Shown here piece after piece: positions 6,727 to 9,064 of a DNA stretch of 9,064 nt; the stretch's first letter is position 1, and every line of letters starts with the position of its first letter. The translations under genes were made by a program, and so were the position numbers. The notes under the pieces are model-generated. The model did no database searches and was not told the origin of the DNA. It was given only the letters and a program-made list of their open reading frames with translations. The stretch comes from Acidimicrobiaceae bacterium (GTDB lineage: Bacteria > Actinomycetota > Acidimicrobiia > Acidimicrobiales > Microtrichaceae), in NCBI GenBank assembly GCA_003514205.1, contig DORQ01000162.1, positions 1 through 9,064 of the forward strand, read 5' to 3'.

Positions 6727-8238
6727 CTGGGAATCCTCCTGGGCCACGATGCTAGCGAGCTGCGCTCGGTCGAGTTTCAGGCCGGAGGTATAGGGGAGTG
6801 ACTCTGCCAGCACGAGAGCCTCCGGATGCTTCCAGGTGGCAAGCCGGTCGATGCAGAACTCCCGAAGCTCGGCGAGTGTCGGAACCTGAGCTCCCGCGGT
6901 CGGCACGACCACGGCTGCACCGATGGAACCAAGTACCTCGTGCGACAGAGGAACCACTGCAACATCTGCCACTGAGGGATGATCCAACAACACCGCCTCC
7001 ACCTCGGTTGGGTACACGTTGTACCCACCACGCACGTAGCGGTCGCGGTGTCGACCCGTGAGTTGAATGCCTCCCGAGGGAGTCCGTTGCGCGAGGTCGC
7101 CGGTGTGCAGCCAGCCGGTTCGAACTGCGGTCTGCGTGCTCTCTGGGTCGTTCCAATAGCCGGCAAACATCGCGTTGCTCCGCAGGCGCAACTCTCCAAT
7201 AACTCCCGCCCCAGCCTCGGTTCCGTCCTCAAGGAATACTCCGGCCTCGACTCCTTCTCGGGGAAAGAGCACAGAGTTGATCTGGTCCTCTGGCGAACCA
7301 GCGTCGTTTGAGAGTCCGACACCTCCCGATTCTGTGGAGGAGTAGCGAACTGAGTAGCGAGCACCAAATCGTTGACTCGCAGCGGTGATCAGTGCTGGAG
7401 GCGAGGCCGCGCCGCCAGCGATAATGAGGTCCACGGAGCTGAGGTCATAACGGGGCAACGCCTCGTGTCGAAGCAGGATCGCGAGCTGAGGGGCGATCAC
7501 TCCCAGGGTGGTGATCCGGTGGGCGTCGATGAGTTCCATGACGGTCTCGGTCCGCCACTTCGGAAGGAGGTAGGTCGCCATGCCGCAGCGGATGTACCAA
7601 GGAAGTTTCGTCATGAACCCGATGTGCGCGAACTGCGTCGAGGCGATCTGCGCGCCGCCGATGCCCCACACCTCGGCCCAGTTCGGCCCAAGGTCGATTC
7701 TCGATATCGCCTCGAGTTGGGAATTGCGAAACAGCGCGCCCTTGGGAAGTCCTGTGGTTCCGGAGGTCAAGACGATTGCGACGGGTCGTTCCGGATCGGG
7801 TGGCAACTCCGCAAGCGGCTCGAGTTCAGCGGGGTCGATGACCTGGGGCTTGTCGACCTCATGCTGAATATCAAACTCAGCGATGTCGTACGCGGGCCAC
7901 GATCCACCCGAAGTTGAGTGGATGCCGACCACGACGCGTGGTTGGAGCATGTCGAGGATCCGAGCCTGCTCGCCAGCTGCGAGATGTGGATTCAGGCCAG
8001 CAGTAATTGCACCGAGTCGAGCGAGTGCGCAGTAGCTGATCACATAGTCGAAGTTCGATGGCAGCTGAAGGGCGACAACATCGCCCTCGCGGATTCCCGC
8101 CTGCGCCAGCTGCCGTGCGAGACGCTCCGAAGCGAGATGCAATGCGCCGAAGGTCAAGGTTGCGCCCTCGGGCTCAACGAGACATGGCCGGTCGCCAAAT
8201 CGAGTAGCGGCCTCCCGCAAGGTTTCGCTCAGCATCAT
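6724..8238 (-). CDS. AMP-dependent synthetase/ligase (acyl- or aryl-adenylating, acyl-CoA synthetase type)
   Basis: This ANL-superfamily enzyme activates a carboxylic acid as an acyl-adenylate, usually passing it to CoA. The 504-aa product has normal length (about 500-560). Motifs in order: P-loop-like TSGTTGLPKG at 158-167; YSSTESGG at 299-306; LHTGD at 377-381; hinge and A8 region GRHRDRYVRGGYNVYP at 395-410; and the A10 region TSGLKLDR, whose Lys488 falls where the catalytic Lys of the usual PSGK occurs. The acid substrate cannot be read from sequence. The frame is open upstream to 8331, but that stretch overlaps the phosphodiesterase gene and looks unlike the family. I start at ATG 8238 (MMLSETL), which overlaps the preceding stop as ATGA; ATG 8235 is the alternative. 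No Shine-Dalgarno is visible, so coupling is likely. Confidence 0.92.
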   Translation of the reverse strand: MMLSETLREAATRFGDRPCLVEPEGATLTFGALHLASERLARQLAQAGIREGDVVALQLPSNFDYVISYCALARLGAITAGLNPHLAAGEQARILDMLQPRVVVGIHSTSGGSWPAYDIAEFDIQHEVDKPQVIDPAELEPLAELPPDPERPVAIVLTSGTTGLPKGALFRNSQLEAISRIDLGPNWAEVWGIGGAQIASTQFAHIGFMTKLPWYIRCGMATYLLPKWRTETVMELIDAHRITTLGVIAPQLAILLRHEALPRYDLSSVDLIIAGGAASPPALITAASQRFGARYSVRYSSTESGGVGLSNDAGSPEDQINSVLFPREGVEAGVFLEDGTEAGAGVIGELRLRSNAMFAGYWNDPESTQTAVRTGWLHTGDLAQRTPSGGIQLTGRHRDRYVRGGYNVYPTEVEAVLLDHPSVADVAVVPLSHEVLGSIGAAVVVPTAGAQVPTLAELREFCIDRLATWKHPEALVLAESLPYTSGLKLDRAQLASIVAQEDSQ

Positions 8239-9064
8239 TCGAAATAGACGAACTGACCGCCGACCAGTCGGTGTGGAATCCCGGTGGTGGTGAGCGCCTC
8301 GGCGAGATCCTCCTGCACCATTGGGTCGCACTGCTCCATCCCGTGATCTGAAAGCACAACCACGAGCGTCTCGGCAGCGGTTCCGGTTTGTTCCAAGGCT
8401 CTGAGAAGGTCACCCACACGTCGGTCGCTGTCAGTTATAGCTGCCGAGGTCATCTCGCCATAGGGACCGGCGATATGGCCCACCTCATCGGTCAGGCTGA
8501 ACGAGCACCAGCTGAAGGTAGGTAGGTGTGCGTGCCACCACTCGATGGTCTGTTGGGTTGCGGCTTCGTCGACGCAACTCATGAACCCGAAGGGAGCGCA
8601 GGTGTTGGCCAACTCCGGAAACGCTGTGTTGCATTCCTCGAGTGAGGGAAGTGGAGGGGACGTCTCGTTGCGGAATTGGGCGAAGCTGGAGTGGTCGGCC
8701 CCACGATCGCAGAATTCCATTGCTGCAGTGGTGATCGCCCCTGGGTAGCGTCGGTGAATTGCCTCGTGCAGCGTCTCGACCTGCTGAGACAAATGATCAG
8801 AGGCAGAGAACATCTGGCTCATCTCGAGAAGGTCTGGCGTGGTGGACTGCTGGCGGTCGAACCAGGTGTGGTGGAGCACACCGTGATGGCCCGGATGGGC
8901 GCCGGTGTTGGCGGTCATGTGATTGGCGAGTGTGGCGGTGGGCAGCGAGGCCAACGCCCCCTCGGTCAAAGCGAAGCCCTCGTCGATGAGCGAGGCAATG
9001 TTGGGCGCCAGACCCTGAGATGCGGCCGAATAGAGAGCGTTCGCATTGCATCCATCGAGGAGAA
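8235..9064 (-). CDS. Alkaline-phosphatase-superfamily phosphodiesterase / nucleotide pyrophosphatase-like protein (5' end outside window, C-terminus short)
   Basis: This looks like a type I phosphodiesterase / nucleotide pyrophosphatase (NPP, which includes phosphonoacetate hydrolase). The visible 275 residues are open to the right edge and begin in LLDG, the first metal-binding Asp, so only a short N-terminus is missing. Next come the nucleophile region SLPTATLANH (nucleophile probably the second Thr, visible residue 44), TGAHPGHHGV, the second metal pair in TDEVGHIAGP (Asp192, His196) and SDHG (Asp239, His240). The protein then ends after only about 35 more residues, at GGQFVYFE, whereas NPP-type enzymes normally continue for 100 or more and supply a last metal-binding His. 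It may be truncated or from a short subfamily. Its TGA overlaps the ligase ATG. It is the first visible gene of the operon; no signal peptide can be judged. Confidence 0.8.
   Translation of the reverse strand, partial: LLDGCNANALYSAASQGLAPNIASLIDEGFALTEGALASLPTATLANHMTANTGAHPGHHGVLHHTWFDRQQSTTPDLLEMSQMFSASDHLSQQVETLHEAIHRRYPGAITTAAMEFCDRGADHSSFAQFRNETSPPLPSLEECNTAFPELANTCAPFGFMSCVDEAATQQTIEWWHAHLPTFSWCSFSLTDEVGHIAGPYGEMTSAAITDSDRRVGDLLRALEQTGTAAETLVVVLSDHGMEQCDPMVQEDLAEALTTTGIPHRLVGGQFVYFE

Noticed and set aside
5926..6801. Plus-strand open frame spanning the IspD-like and DUF4262 genes
   Set aside because: It crosses two real minus-strand genes and their junction, and resembles no protein family.
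8239..8331. N-terminal extension of the ligase frame
   Set aside because: It lies within the phosphodiesterase gene and gives an Arg/His-rich leader not found in adenylating enzymes; the ATG at 8238 with ATGA overlap is a better start.

Overview
The window is high-G+C bacterial chromosomal DNA. It most resembles an actinobacterium, possibly from the Acidimicrobiia side, but that placement is an inference from G+C, codon choice, the kdpF-type small subunit and the mix of gene families; no rRNA or other marker is present. Every gene except one lies on the minus strand. I see no tRNA, rRNA, CRISPR array, insertion sequence or phage gene.

Minus strand, 3058 down to 1: a high-affinity K+ uptake operon. 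It reads orf58 (an uncharacterised 58-aa single-membrane-span protein), kdpF (29 aa), kdpA (569 aa) and kdpB (first 359 codons, running off the left edge). orf58/kdpF overlap as ATGA and kdpF/kdpA as TGATG, so the first three genes look translationally coupled. kdpB has its own strong ribosome binding site. kdpC and any kdpDE lie outside the window. The 224 bp upstream holds a two-copy direct repeat with an 11-bp period that could be a response-regulator site.

Minus strand, 4575 down to 3283: an RraB-fold protein followed by an A24-type prepilin peptidase with no pilin or secretion genes next to it. A 138-bp divergent gap (4576-4713) separates them from the only plus-strand gene, a 10-TM DMT/EamA-family exporter (4714-5565). 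The exporter's 3' end overlaps the end of the gene coming the other way by 64 bp.

Minus strand, 9064 down to 5502: a compact four-gene operon. It contains an alkaline-phosphatase-superfamily phosphodiesterase (5' end off the right edge, apparently lacking the usual C-terminal part), an acyl/aryl adenylate-forming ligase (ATGA overlap), a DUF4262 protein and an IspD-like cytidylyltransferase. The last enzyme keeps the nucleotide-binding loop but differs at several positions that are nearly invariant in IspD. The DUF4262 start region is a 17-bp tandem duplication that duplicates the initiation site and creates a six-codon mini-ORF. This operon, whose overall function I cannot assign, is the most likely place for something undescribed: an adenylating ligase, a CTP-dependent transferase and a phospho/phosphonate-ester hydrolase expressed together.
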